From Acidobacteriota bacterium (GTDB taxonomy: Bacteria; Acidobacteriota; Terriglobia; Bryobacterales; Bryobacteraceae), in NCBI GenBank assembly GCA_016870995.1, contig VFZU01000002.1:1-64000 (forward strand): a stretch of 64,000 nt of DNA, read 5' to 3'. Shown here piece after piece: positions 8,512 through 17,645 of the stretch (positions within the stretch are counted from its first letter, which is position 1; each line of letters opens with the position of its first letter). The notes below the pieces were generated by a model. That model was not told the origin of the DNA. It saw only the letters and a list, made by a program, of their open reading frames with translations, and did no database searches. The position numbers and the translations under genes were made by a program.

Positions 8512-11500
8512 ATGAAGAACAAAATTACGTCCACTTTCCTCGCCGCCGCCCTGCTGCTGGCTGCGCTCCCCGCCTACTCACAACAAGGCCGTGGCACCAT
8601 CCTCGGCACCGTGACTGACTCGAGCGGGGCGCCCGCCGCCGCAGTCCTCGTCCGTGTCACGAACATCGCCACCAACACCACCTTCGAGACCCGCACCACA
8701 TCGGAAGGTCTCTACCAAGCCCCGAACCTCGCCGTTGGCGACTACTCCGTCACGGCCGAGCTCGCCGGCTTCCGTAAGGTCGTCCGAACCGGCATCCAAC
8801 TTCAGGTCGACCAGCGCGCCCAAGTCGACATTCGCCTCGAAGTCGGCCAAGTCACCGAATCGATCGAAGTCGCAGCCGAAGCTCCGCTTGTTGATACCTC
8901 CAACACTTCGATCGGTAAAGTCGTCGATCAGAAGCGAGTCAGCGAACTTCCCCTGAACGGCCGCAACGCCCTCGCGCTGACGCTCCTTACCCCCAGCGTC
9001 AAATCAAACGCCGGCCCAACTTCTTCGGGCTTCGCGGATCGCGGCATCCAGCTTTCAAGCATCTCGATCAACGGTGGCCCCAACGCGATGAATGGCCAGC
9101 TCCTCGATGGCGGCAACAACATCCAGAGCTACATCGGTGAGGTCGCCATCAACCCCGGCGTTGATTCGGTCGAAGAGTTCAAAGTCCAGTCCGGTGGCAT
9201 GTCCGCCGAATACGGGTTTACCGCCGGTGGCGTCATCAATATGGTGACCCGCTCCGGCACCAACCAGATCAAGGGCAGCATCTACAACTTCTTCCGCAAC
9301 GATGCGCTCGACGCGCGAAACACCTTCGCCGTCACCAAGCCGCCCTTCCGCTACAACCAGTTCGGCGCTTCCGTCGGCGGACCAGTCATCAAAGATCGCA
9401 CCTTCTTCTTCGGCAACTGGGAAGAATACCGCTTCAACCGTTCCCGCGCCCTGATCACCAGCTTCCCCACCGTGGGCCAGCGCACAGGAAACTTTAGCGA
9501 TCTCTTTACCGCCGCCGGAGCACTGATTCCCATCTATGACGCTTTCTCCACTCAAGGCTCCGGCACCGCAGCCACACGCGCCATCTACCCGGGCAACATC
9601 ATTCCGGCCACTCAACTGGATCCTGTCGCCCGTGCGATCAACGAGTTCTATCCGCTCCCCAACCGAACTCCTACGGACCGATTCACCAACGCCAATAACT
9701 TCCTTGGCATTGCCAAAGAGATCCAGACCATGCGGCAGTACACGCTCAAGGGCGACCACAAGTTCTCTTCAAACAACTCCATGTTTGGCCGCTATTCTTT
9801 CTTCAATCACAAGACCGACAATGGCGGCGGCGGCGCGGCCCTCTATCCGAACGAAGTCGTTGGCAAGCGTGACGACGACCTCAAGAACTGGAACGTTGTT
9901 CTCTCCGATACTCACGTTGTTTCACCAACGATCGTCAACGAACTGCGCGTCGGTGCCACTCGTGGCTACTTCCCATTCATCGTCCGCAGCTTCGGCGGCG
10001 GCTGGCCGCAAAAGCTCGGCTTGCCTTCTATCGTCCCGGCCGATACGTTCCCGGCCATCAGCAATGGTTTGACAGGCTTCAACACTGGCACTGCCGGTGT
10101 TCGTGGCAGCTTGAACTGGCAGTTTCTCGATCAGGTCAACATCATTCGCGGCAAGCACTCGATGAAGATCGGCTTCGACCTCCGCCTCCTTCAGGGTCAC
10201 AACCTGCAACGCTCTGCCCCCTCTGGCAGCTTTAACTTTGCCGCTGCCTTGACGGGCAACCCCACCGTTCCCGCTGGCACTGGCAGCGCTTACGCCAGCT
10301 TCCTACTCGGCGCGGTCTCAAACGCCAGCGTCTCCACTCACGTTGGTGAGTCGCAGGTTAGCCATTCGATTTCCGGTTACTTCCAGGACGACTGGAAGAT
10401 CTCCAAGCGCTTCACGCTCAATCTCGGCCTCCGTTATGACTACCAGTCGCAAGCTGTCGAGCGCAACAACGGTTCCACGAACTTTGATCCCACCTGCACT
10501 TTGCCCAATGGCTTGGCTGGTTGCCTCGTCTTTGCTGGTGTCGGTGGCCAACCCCGCAACTGGCGCGGCGAAGACTACACCAACTTTGGCCCACGCATTG
10601 GTTTCGCTTTCGACGTGTTCGGCAACACGAAGACCATTCTGCGCGCCGGCTACGGCATGATGTACCCCTCGCAGATGTGGCGTGAAAACTATGGCAACGC
10701 GAATGGCTTTGCCCAAACCACCACCAACTATCCACAGAATGATCCATTGCGCCCTGCCTTCCAGCTCCGCAATGGCTTCCCCTCGGCACCCGTCCCACCG
10801 CAGGGCCGTGCCCTTGGAGCGGCCGCCTTCCTCGGACAGAACGTTGCATACGACGAATCGAATGGCGACATCCCTCGCATTCAGCAGTTCACGCTGAGCC
10901 TTCAGCAACAGATGTTCAAGAGCTGGCTCTTTGAAGCCTCCTATGCCGGCAACCTCGGCCGTGGGCTAACGGCTGGCAGCTATGACTTGAATCAACTGGA
11001 TCCGCAGTTCCTCGCTCTGGGCCAGGCGCTCACCCAGCAGGTTCCCAATCCCTTTGCTGGCCGCGTTCCTGGCGCTCTCGGCGGCGCAACCATTTCCCGC
11101 GAACAGTCGCTCCGGCCTTACCCCTATTACAACGCCGTCACGGTTCGCAATCCTCGCCTCGGTAGCTACAACTCGCACCTGCTGCTACTGAGCGCCGAGA
11201 AGCGATTCTCGAAAGGCCTCGCCTTCTTGTTCTCCTACACCGGCGGCAAGATCATCTCCGACTCGATCGCCACGCCCGTCAACTTCGGCCCCATCGAACA
11301 AGCCTCCATCGTTGGCTATCAGAACGGGAAATTCAACCGCGCCGCAGAGCGTAGCGTCGACCCCTCCGACGTCGCCCAGCGCGCCACGATCAGCCTCGTC
11401 TATGAGCTCCCCTTCGGTAAGGATCAGAAGGGTATCAACAAGCTCATCGGTGGCTGGCAGGTCAACACCATCGGCATCATGCAGACCGGCATTCCGCTGG

Positions 11501-11901
11501 TCGTGACTGGTGCCAACAATCAGCGCGCCAATCGCCCTGATTCCACCGGCAAATCCCCGGCTATCGACAATCCCACGGCACAGCGCTGGTTCGACACGAC
11601 TGCCTTTGTGAATCCTGCTCCATTCACGTTTGGCAATGTTGGTCGCACGATCCCTGATGTGCGCACACCAGGCACGAAGAACTTCGACTTGTCGTTCATC
11701 AAGAACACTCGCATCGTCGAACGCTTCAACCTGCAGTTCCGCACCGAGATGTTCAACTTCATGAACAACGTCAACCTCGGCGCCCCCAACGCGGCGTTTT
11801 CTCCTGGTCCCAGCGGCTTCAACCAGTCTGGCAACTTCGGAGTCATCACTTCAGCCCGCGACGCACGCACGATCCAGTTGTCACTTAAGCTTATGTTTTA
11901 G
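8512..11901 (+). CDS. TonB-dependent receptor, Oar-like, with carboxypeptidase-regulatory domain
   Basis: 1129 residues with a signal peptide (MKNKITSTFLAAALLLAALP...AYSQQ). Residues about 28-110 form a carboxypeptidase-regulatory/beta-sandwich repeat (GTILGTVTDSSGAPAAAVLV). A plug domain follows with the acidobacterial signature LPLNGRN, then a long outer-membrane beta-barrel rich in aromatic strands and ending RTIQLSLKLMF with a C-terminal Phe, as expected for BAM recognition. Imports an unknown large substrate with TonB energy. AGGGA lies 6 bases upstream of the ATG. Its stop TAG overlaps the GTG start of the acetyltransferase gene by one base. Confidence 0.93.
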   Translation: MKNKITSTFLAAALLLAALPAYSQQGRGTILGTVTDSSGAPAAAVLVRVTNIATNTTFETRTTSEGLYQAPNLAVGDYSVTAELAGFRKVVRTGIQLQVDQRAQVDIRLEVGQVTESIEVAAEAPLVDTSNTSIGKVVDQKRVSELPLNGRNALALTLLTPSVKSNAGPTSSGFADRGIQLSSISINGGPNAMNGQLLDGGNNIQSYIGEVAINPGVDSVEEFKVQSGGMSAEYGFTAGGVINMVTRSGTNQIKGSIYNFFRNDALDARNTFAVTKPPFRYNQFGASVGGPVIKDRTFFFGNWEEYRFNRSRALITSFPTVGQRTGNFSDLFTAAGALIPIYDAFSTQGSGTAATRAIYPGNIIPATQLDPVARAINEFYPLPNRTPTDRFTNANNFLGIAKEIQTMRQYTLKGDHKFSSNNSMFGRYSFFNHKTDNGGGGAALYPNEVVGKRDDDLKNWNVVLSDTHVVSPTIVNELRVGATRGYFPFIVRSFGGGWPQKLGLPSIVPADTFPAISNGLTGFNTGTAGVRGSLNWQFLDQVNIIRGKHSMKIGFDLRLLQGHNLQRSAPSGSFNFAAALTGNPTVPAGTGSAYASFLLGAVSNASVSTHVGESQVSHSISGYFQDDWKISKRFTLNLGLRYDYQSQAVERNNGSTNFDPTCTLPNGLAGCLVFAGVGGQPRNWRGEDYTNFGPRIGFAFDVFGNTKTILRAGYGMMYPSQMWRENYGNANGFAQTTTNYPQNDPLRPAFQLRNGFPSAPVPPQGRALGAAAFLGQNVAYDESNGDIPRIQQFTLSLQQQMFKSWLFEASYAGNLGRGLTAGSYDLNQLDPQFLALGQALTQQVPNPFAGRVPGALGGATISREQSLRPYPYYNAVTVRNPRLGSYNSHLLLLSAEKRFSKGLAFLFSYTGGKIISDSIATPVNFGPIEQASIVGYQNGKFNRAAERSVDPSDVAQRATISLVYELPFGKDQKGINKLIGGWQVNTIGIMQTGIPLVVTGANNQRANRPDSTGKSPAIDNPTAQRWFDTTAFVNPAPFTFGNVGRTIPDVRTPGTKNFDLSFIKNTRIVERFNLQFRTEMFNFMNNVNLGAPNAAFSPGPSGFNQSGNFGVITSARDARTIQLSLKLMF

Positions 11902-12701
11902 TGGCTCTGACGAATTCTGCGATCCGGTCAGCACTCGACCAACTCGGCATCCAGACGGGTGACACCGTTATGGTCCATTCCAGTCTCCGCGCCATCGGCC
12001 CGATTACCGGTGGCGCGGAGATTCTCATTCGGGCCCTCCTTGAGGCCATCGGCCCTGCCGGAACTCTGGCTGCTTACGTCGACTTTGAGCCCTTTTACGA
12101 AGACGACGATCCCGAGATCCCTGTTTTTGACAAACACACGGCATCAGCCGCTCGCGATCACGGCGTCCTCCACGAGCTCATCCGAACCTGGCCTGGTTCG
12201 CTCCGCAGCGACCACCCTGGCGCCGGCGTTTCTGCGATCGGAGCCCAGGCCAAGTGGATCACGAGTGAACACCCGTTCCACTACGGCTACGGCCCCGGAA
12301 CGCCCTTCGCGAAACTACTTGAGCTGAATGCGAAAATTCTGATGCTCGGCGCGCCCCTCGACACGATCACGATGCTCCACTACGCCGAACATGTCGCGAA
12401 AATCCCGGACAAAAATGTTGTCCGTTACCGCCACCTGATGCCGACCGCTGATGGACCTCAATGGCTCGATTTTGAGGAGTTCGATACCAGCGACCCGGTT
12501 CATCCCAGCCTCCCAATCAATGTCTTCGAGCAAATCGCCGAAGCCTTCCTCGCATCTGGTCAGGGCCATCAGGCCCCTCTCGGTAATGCCACGGCCACCC
12601 GCCTCGATAGCCAGTCTCTGATCCCCTTTGCCATTACCTGGCTTGAAAAATTTGTGCTCACCTTCCCCGCCTCAAACAAGCCCGCAAAATTTTCGGCCTG
12701 A
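11901..12701 (+). CDS. AAC(3)-type aminoglycoside N-acetyltransferase family protein
   Basis: 266 residues beginning at GTG 11901, which shares one base with the preceding stop (TAGTG). Family landmarks: GDTVMVHSSLRAIGPI near the N-terminus, GTLAAYVDF, the aspartate/proline-rich loop, SDHPGAGVSAIG, GPGTPFAKL, and LGAPLDTITMLHYAE with the conserved His. The family transfers an acetyl group from acetyl-CoA to the 3-amino group of aminoglycosides, but many environmental homologues act on other amines. Coupling to a TonB receptor gene suggests it may modify an imported or exported amine. Resistance is possible but not shown. Confidence 0.88.
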   Translation: MALTNSAIRSALDQLGIQTGDTVMVHSSLRAIGPITGGAEILIRALLEAIGPAGTLAAYVDFEPFYEDDDPEIPVFDKHTASAARDHGVLHELIRTWPGSLRSDHPGAGVSAIGAQAKWITSEHPFHYGYGPGTPFAKLLELNAKILMLGAPLDTITMLHYAEHVAKIPDKNVVRYRHLMPTADGPQWLDFEEFDTSDPVHPSLPINVFEQIAEAFLASGQGHQAPLGNATATRLDSQSLIPFAITWLEKFVLTFPASNKPAKFSA

Positions 12702-12943
12702 GACAACAGGAAGCGTATTCACACACAAACCCACAAAGAATCGGTGCGCTCTTCTGGCACCGGGAACTGCTCCTCTTGGAGCACCTTGATGTCTGTGATT
12801 GCTTTCTGCCTCGTGGTTGCTTGGCTGATACACCCCGCGATCCAGAATCCATCTTCGGCAGGCCGCACCGCAACCTGTCTCTATGTCTCCTCTATCAATC
12901 GAATCAAAGCGCACCACCCTGCACTGGGAGATAATCACAACAT
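12702..12943. other. Non-coding gap before the GCS2 operon
   Basis: 242 bases between the acetyltransferase stop and the GCS2 ATG. No frame here has protein-like composition with a plausible start. It presumably holds the promoter and leader of the GCS2-M29-ATP-grasp operon. I see no clear -35/-10 pair, riboswitch fold or strong terminator. Confidence 0.5.
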
Positions 12944-14050
12944 ATGAGCAAGCCCTCTCTGACGATCGGCATTGAAGAGGAGTACCAGACGATCGATCCC
13001 GAAACCCGGGACCTACGATCTCACATCTCGGCCGAGATCATTTCCAAGGGCCAGCGCATTCTCGCCGAACGCGTTAAGCCCGAAATGCACCAAAGCGTCG
13101 TCGAAGTCGGTACAGGTATCTGCCACAACATTCAGGAAGCCAAGGCCGACCTCCGCGAACTTCGCACCAGCATCATCGGCCTCGCCAAGCAAAATAGCCT
13201 CCGCATCGCCGCCGCATCGACTCACCCCTTCGCAGATTGGCGCAAGCAGGAAATTTACCCAGACGAGCGCTACGCCACGATCGTCGAAGACATGCAGTCG
13301 GTCGCTCGCTCTAATTTGATCTTTGGCCTTCACGTGCACATTGGTATCGAAGACCGCGAAGCAGCGATTCAAATCATGAACGCTGCACGTTACTTCGTCC
13401 CTCACGTGCTTGGACTCACCGCCAATTCCCCGTTCTGGCTTGGTCTTGAAACCGGCCTCAAGAGCTATCGCTGTAAGGTCTTCGATAAGTTTCCTCGCAC
13501 AAACATCCCGGATTACTTTCCTTCGTGGGGCGAATATACAAACTTCGTGAACCTGCTGATCAAGACGAACTGCATCGACAACGCGAAGAAGATCTGGTGG
13601 GATATTCGGCCTCATCCAAGCTTTCCAACCCTTGAGTTCCGCATCATGGATCTCCCGATGCGGCTCGACGAAACCATCGCCATCGCCGCACTGTTGCAGG
13701 CCACGGTGGCCAAGCTCTATAAGCTTCACACCAATAACCAGGGCTTCCGGCTCTACCGCCGGGCGCTTATCATGGAGAATAAGTGGCGCGCTGCGCGCTA
13801 CGGCCTCGAAGGCAAGCTAGTCGACTTCGGCAAACAGATCGAAGTCCCCTTGAGAGACCTGCTTTTTGAGTACCTTCATTTCATCGACGACGTGGTCGAT
13901 GAGTTAGGCAGTCGGGAAGAAATTTCCTACATCTATAAGATGCTGCGCGCTGGTACGGGAGCGGACCGGCAGCTCCAGGTTTGGCGCGAAACCGGCGACC
14001 TGAAGAAGGTTGTCGACTACGTTATTTCTGAAACGGAGGCTGGCCTTTAA
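12944..14050 (+). CDS. GCS2/YbdK-family carboxylate-amine ligase
   Basis: 368 residues. Opens with LTIGIEEEYQTID (Glu11-13 region), the ATP/metal-binding start of the glutamate-cysteine ligase 2 (YbdK, COG2170) family. Other landmarks: MHQSVVEVGTGIC, LRIAAASTHPFADW, FGLHVHIGIED (His130, His132), ANSPFWLG and LEFRIMDLPM. These enzymes join an amino group to a carboxylate with ATP; E. coli YbdK has weak glutamate-cysteine ligase activity and the true products of most members are unknown. First gene of a three-gene operon with an M29 aminopeptidase and an ATP-grasp-like protein; its stop is one base before the next start. Confidence 0.92.
   Translation: MSKPSLTIGIEEEYQTIDPETRDLRSHISAEIISKGQRILAERVKPEMHQSVVEVGTGICHNIQEAKADLRELRTSIIGLAKQNSLRIAAASTHPFADWRKQEIYPDERYATIVEDMQSVARSNLIFGLHVHIGIEDREAAIQIMNAARYFVPHVLGLTANSPFWLGLETGLKSYRCKVFDKFPRTNIPDYFPSWGEYTNFVNLLIKTNCIDNAKKIWWDIRPHPSFPTLEFRIMDLPMRLDETIAIAALLQATVAKLYKLHTNNQGFRLYRRALIMENKWRAARYGLEGKLVDFGKQIEVPLRDLLFEYLHFIDDVVDELGSREEISYIYKMLRAGTGADRQLQVWRETGDLKKVVDYVISETEAGL
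14035..14039 (+). promoter_or_regulatory. Ribosome-binding site for the M29 gene (non-ATG start)
   Basis: GGAGG at 14035-14039, inside the end of the GCS2 gene. It sits 12 bases before TTG 14052 and is the only strong site near the start of the aminopeptidase. It favours TTG 14052 over the upstream TTG 14010, which has no comparable site. Confidence 0.45.
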
Positions 14051-14051
14051 A

Positions 14052-15065
14052 TTGTTGCTCGCTACATTTGATCCTGAATTACTTCCTGGTGCGCGCAACG
14101 CCGTCAGAACCTGCCTTCGGATTGACCCCTCTGAGCGCGTTACGCTGATTACCGACAAGGCTTGCGAGGAAATCGCCGCCGCACTGGCCCATGAGCTCAC
14201 TGACCTTGGCTGCGAGTTTATGGCGTTTCGCCTCGAAGACTTTGCCGACCGCCCTTTGGCCGGTATGCCTGAAGTTGTTCTTTCTGACATGGAGCTGTCG
14301 AGCGTCTCCATCTTTGCCGTTGTGGCCCAGCAAGGTGAACTTCACAGCCGCATGCAAATGACCGATGTCGTGAACCGACGCCGCATGCGCCACGCGCACA
14401 TGGTCAACATCGAAAAGCGGATCATGATGCAAGGGATGCGCGCCGACTTCCACCGTGTGGATGCGCTGTCTGTGCAGGTCCGTGACATCGCCGCCAGCGC
14501 CAAGAAGATCAAGGCCACTACCGCCAATGGCACACACATCATTGCCGACATGCACCCTGACTACAAGTGGATCAAGACCAGTGGCATCATCTCTACCGCC
14601 AAGTGGGGCAATCTCCCGGGCGGTGAGTGCTTTACCTCTCCAGGTGAAGTGAACGGCGTCTTTGTAATCGATGGCGTTGTGGGAGATTATCTTTGCGCCA
14701 AGTATGGCGACTTGCGGAATACACCACTCACGGTGAAGATCGAGAAGAACCGCATGGTCTGGGCTGAATCCAAGAACAAAGAACTGCGCGACGAATTCTG
14801 GGCTTACTGTCACACCGACGAGAACTCCAATCGCGTTGGCGAATTTGCGATCGGCACCAATCTTGCCCTTGACAATGTGATTGGCAACATCCTGCAGGAC
14901 GAGAAGATTCCTGGCATTCATATCGCCTTCGGCAACCCCTACGGCGCCCACACTGGTGCTGACTGGTGGTCAGGAACGCATATCGATGTAGTGGGTCGCA
15001 AGTTCAATATCTGGGCCGATGATCGCCAGATCATGCGCGACGGCCACTTCCTGCTCGAACACTAA
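14052..15065 (+). CDS. M29-family metallo-aminopeptidase
   Basis: 337 residues from TTG 14052; no ATG exists before residue 57 and the conserved N-terminal fold needs the earlier start. A likely full set of M29 metal ligands is visible: Glu192 (LPGGECFTSPG), Glu264 (RVGEFAIGTN), His290 (GIHIAFG), Tyr297 seven residues later, and His310/Asp312 (GTHIDVV). M29 enzymes (AmpS, AmpT) remove N-terminal residues with two cobalt or zinc ions. The N-terminal half is more divergent from textbook members. It sits between two ATP-dependent ligase genes, with gaps of one base on each side, so it probably trims or recycles their peptide product. Confidence 0.88.
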   Translation: MLLATFDPELLPGARNAVRTCLRIDPSERVTLITDKACEEIAAALAHELTDLGCEFMAFRLEDFADRPLAGMPEVVLSDMELSSVSIFAVVAQQGELHSRMQMTDVVNRRRMRHAHMVNIEKRIMMQGMRADFHRVDALSVQVRDIAASAKKIKATTANGTHIIADMHPDYKWIKTSGIISTAKWGNLPGGECFTSPGEVNGVFVIDGVVGDYLCAKYGDLRNTPLTVKIEKNRMVWAESKNKELRDEFWAYCHTDENSNRVGEFAIGTNLALDNVIGNILQDEKIPGIHIAFGNPYGAHTGADWWSGTHIDVVGRKFNIWADDRQIMRDGHFLLEH

Positions 15066-15066
15066 A

Positions 15067-16257
15067 ATGATCACCGCTCTTCGCGAGGATTTTAATCGCC
15101 GCTGGACCCCAGAGAAGTATCAACAATTCCTCCATTCGATCGACTCTGCGATCGGACGGCACGTTGAATTCCGCCACTCGGAGACCCCTTGCTTCTTCCC
15201 CCGCGAACTCCTGCAGGAGATGTCGCGCGCGGGCCGTGAGCTCGTTGGCCAACTTCTCAACAACAAGCTCTATATGGAGGCATCCGACCGCGAGATTCCA
15301 CCGCAGTATCGTGTGCCGAACGAAGCGAGCGCGCCTCTGTTCATTCAAGCTGATTTCGGCATCGTTCACGAGAATGGTCGCCTCGCTCCAAAGTTGGTCG
15401 AGATCCAGGGCTTCCCGAGCCTTTACGCCCACCAGACCGAGATGGCGCGCCAGTATATGCGTGCCTATGATCTCGACCCCAATCTCAAACATCTCCTGAG
15501 CGAGCTCGACCTCGGCCAGTATCACTCGCTCCTGGGTGAGGCGATCCTCAACGGCCACTCCCCTGAGAACGTGATTCTGATGGAGATCGACCCCGATCAG
15601 CAAAAGACGGTCTGCGATTTTATCTGCACCGAACGTATCTACAAGATCCGAGCAGTCTGCATCACCAAGATCAAGAAGCGTGGCAACAAGCTTTACTATG
15701 ACCGCGATGGCGTCGAGACCCCAATCCATCGTATCTACAACCGTGCCATCTTCGATGAGCTTGAGCGCAAGAAGGTAGAGATCCCCTTTCATTGGACTGA
15801 CGATTTGCAGGTGGAATGGGCGGGCCATCCGAACTGGTTCTTCCGCCTGAGCAAGTTCTCGATCCCCTGGTTTAACCACCCCACGGTGCCGAAGAGTCAT
15901 TTCTTCCACGAAGTGACCGACCTTCCCAGCGACCCTGAGAATTACGTTTTGAAGCCTCTGTACAGCTTTGCTGGCATTGGCGTAATTGTCGGCCCAACAA
16001 CAGAGCAATTGGAAGCGATCCCGTTCCGCGACCGCCGTCATTACATCCTTCAAGAGCGCGTCCGGTTCGCTCCCACCATCAACACGCCCCACGGACCCAC
16101 GATGGCTGAAGTTCGCATCATGTACATCTGGCTCCCGAGCACGCAACTACCGATGGCGGCGAATATGATTGTCCGCATGGGCAGAGGCAAGCAGATGGGT
16201 GTCGACCACAACAAGAACCTCGAATGGGTCGGCGCCTCAGCGGGCTTCTACCTTTAA
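15067..16257 (+). CDS. ATP-grasp-like protein (glutathionylspermidine-synthase-like fold)
   Basis: 396 residues from ATG 15067, one base after the aminopeptidase stop. Not a standard family I can name, but the C-terminal third has ATP-grasp marks: ENYVLKPLYSFAGIGVIVGP (Lys296 and a glycine-rich loop), YILQERV (Glu330) and AEVRIMYIW (Arg350). The middle holds KLVEIQGFPSLYAHQ, like the substrate/metal segment of circularly permuted ATP-grasp enzymes. Predicted to form an amide bond using ATP. Last gene of the GCS2-M29-ATP-grasp operon. Its stop shares TTAA (16254-16257) with the opposite DUF1501 gene. Confidence 0.75.
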   Translation: MITALREDFNRRWTPEKYQQFLHSIDSAIGRHVEFRHSETPCFFPRELLQEMSRAGRELVGQLLNNKLYMEASDREIPPQYRVPNEASAPLFIQADFGIVHENGRLAPKLVEIQGFPSLYAHQTEMARQYMRAYDLDPNLKHLLSELDLGQYHSLLGEAILNGHSPENVILMEIDPDQQKTVCDFICTERIYKIRAVCITKIKKRGNKLYYDRDGVETPIHRIYNRAIFDELERKKVEIPFHWTDDLQVEWAGHPNWFFRLSKFSIPWFNHPTVPKSHFFHEVTDLPSDPENYVLKPLYSFAGIGVIVGPTTEQLEAIPFRDRRHYILQERVRFAPTINTPHGPTMAEVRIMYIWLPSTQLPMAANMIVRMGRGKQMGVDHNKNLEWVGASAGFYL

Positions 16258-17645
16258 GCGAGCAGGGACTGAATGACGTGGCCGTGGACGTCAGTGAGAC
16301 GTCGATTGAGGCCATTGTGGTACCAGGTGAGCTTTTCATGGTTGAGGCCCAGAAGGTGCAGGACCGTGGCCCAGAAGTCGTAGACCGTGGCTGCGTTTTC
16401 AACTACGCGGCGGCCGAAGTCGTCGGTTGCGCCCCAGGATGAGGCAGGCCTGATGCCAGCTCCCAGCATCCAGACTGTGTAGGCATCGGGGTTGTGGTCG
16501 CGACCAAGAGTCCCTTGCTGATGGGTAGGCATACGGCCAAATTCCGTGGTCCAAATGACGAGAGTGTCGTTGAGAAGACCACGAGCGGCAAGGTCTTGAA
16601 TGAGGCCAGCAGTGGGTTGATCGAGGATCGGGAGATGGCGATCGTAGTCTGCCTGAAGAGTCTTGTGTGCGTCCCAATTCAGAAGGCCATCAACCCCAGA
16701 GGCTCGGGAGGCGCAGTAGAGCTGCACGTATCGAACGCCGCGTTCCACCAGACGACGAGCAAGAAGGCAGTTGCGGGCGTAGGCGGCGAGCAAGGGGTTT
16801 GAGTGGTTGGTGCCGTAGAGGTCCAGGGTGGCTTTGGATTCGCTCGAGATGTCGGCTACTTCAGGGGCGGAAAGTTGCATCCTGGCCGCAAGAGCGTAGG
16901 AAGCGATGCGAGCCTGAAGTTCGGAATCGCCGGGGTGAAGCGCGGCGTGACGAGTATTGAGGAAAGTCGAAAGGTCGAGAGTCGCCTGGTCCGCCTCTGG
17001 CGAGACGACAGAGGGGCGAGCGAGATTTCGAATCGGGCTCGCCGCATTGAAGGCGACGCCCTGGTGCTCGGCAGGAAGAAAACCGGAGGTCCAGTTCGCC
17101 GGGCCTGAAGGCGGAATGCCTCTAATGTCGGGAATGGCGACGTAGGCGGGGAGGTTGTCGCTCTCTGCACCGAGAGCGTAGCTGAGCCAGGCGCCGGCAG
17201 AGGGGAAGCCTTCGAAGACAAAGCCGGTATTCATAGCGACGCAGGCAGGGCCGTGGGTGTTGGAGCGGGAACTCATGGAGTGGATGAAGGCCATGCGGTC
17301 CACGTGCCGGGCGAGGTGCGGGAGCTTGGTGGTGATGGGCTTGCCGGATTGGCCTGCGGGCGCGAAAGCCCAAGGGCTGCGCATCAGGTTGCCATTGGCA
17401 CCCTGAAAGGTGACGTCCTTATCGCCGCCGGGCATAGGCTGGCCGCTGCGTTTTTCGAGCTCAGGCTTGTAATCGAAGGTGTCGATGTGGGAGACGCCGC
17501 CAGGACAAAAGATCTGAATGACGCGCTTGGCTTTGGGAGTGAAGTGAGGTTGCCTGGTGGCACCGGAGAGCAGGTCGGCGGCGGCGATAGCGCCGAGGCC
17601 GTTGAGGAAGCCGCGGCGATGGAGAGCGTGGCTGTTAGTAGACAT
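16254..17645 (-). CDS. DUF1501 family protein, twin-arginine leader
   Basis: 463 residues from ATG 17645, which overlaps the stop of the upstream DUF1553 gene by 11 bases; a longer frame exists but adds only antisense-like residues. The leader has LHRRGFLNGLGAIAAADLL, a twin-arginine signal. The body is DUF1501, a sulfatase/alkaline-phosphatase-superfamily relative: IQIFCPGGVSHIDTFDYKP, NTHGPACVAMNTG, TLVIWTTEFGRMP and GRDHNP. DUF1501 genes are almost always paired with DUF1549/1553 genes in Planctomycetes and Acidobacteria, and the role is thought to be in polysaccharide or sulfate-ester breakdown, unproven. Confidence 0.92.
   Translation of the reverse strand: MSTNSHALHRRGFLNGLGAIAAADLLSGATRQPHFTPKAKRVIQIFCPGGVSHIDTFDYKPELEKRSGQPMPGGDKDVTFQGANGNLMRSPWAFAPAGQSGKPITTKLPHLARHVDRMAFIHSMSSRSNTHGPACVAMNTGFVFEGFPSAGAWLSYALGAESDNLPAYVAIPDIRGIPPSGPANWTSGFLPAEHQGVAFNAASPIRNLARPSVVSPEADQATLDLSTFLNTRHAALHPGDSELQARIASYALAARMQLSAPEVADISSESKATLDLYGTNHSNPLLAAYARNCLLARRLVERGVRYVQLYCASRASGVDGLLNWDAHKTLQADYDRHLPILDQPTAGLIQDLAARGLLNDTLVIWTTEFGRMPTHQQGTLGRDHNPDAYTVWMLGAGIRPASSWGATDDFGRRVVENAATVYDFWATVLHLLGLNHEKLTWYHNGLNRRLTDVHGHVIQSLLA

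Noticed and set aside
12702-12943. Possible small RNA or riboswitch before the GCS2 operon
   Set aside because: I looked for stems and conserved riboswitch cores and saw none I could support.
15031-16146. 371-codon open frame on the minus strand
   Set aside because: Antisense to the ATP-grasp-like gene of the GCS2 operon, whose motifs and operon context are convincing.
16200-16300. Replication origin at the skew switch
   Set aside because: No intergenic space, DnaA-box cluster or dnaA/dnaN gene nearby; only the skew change itself is reported.
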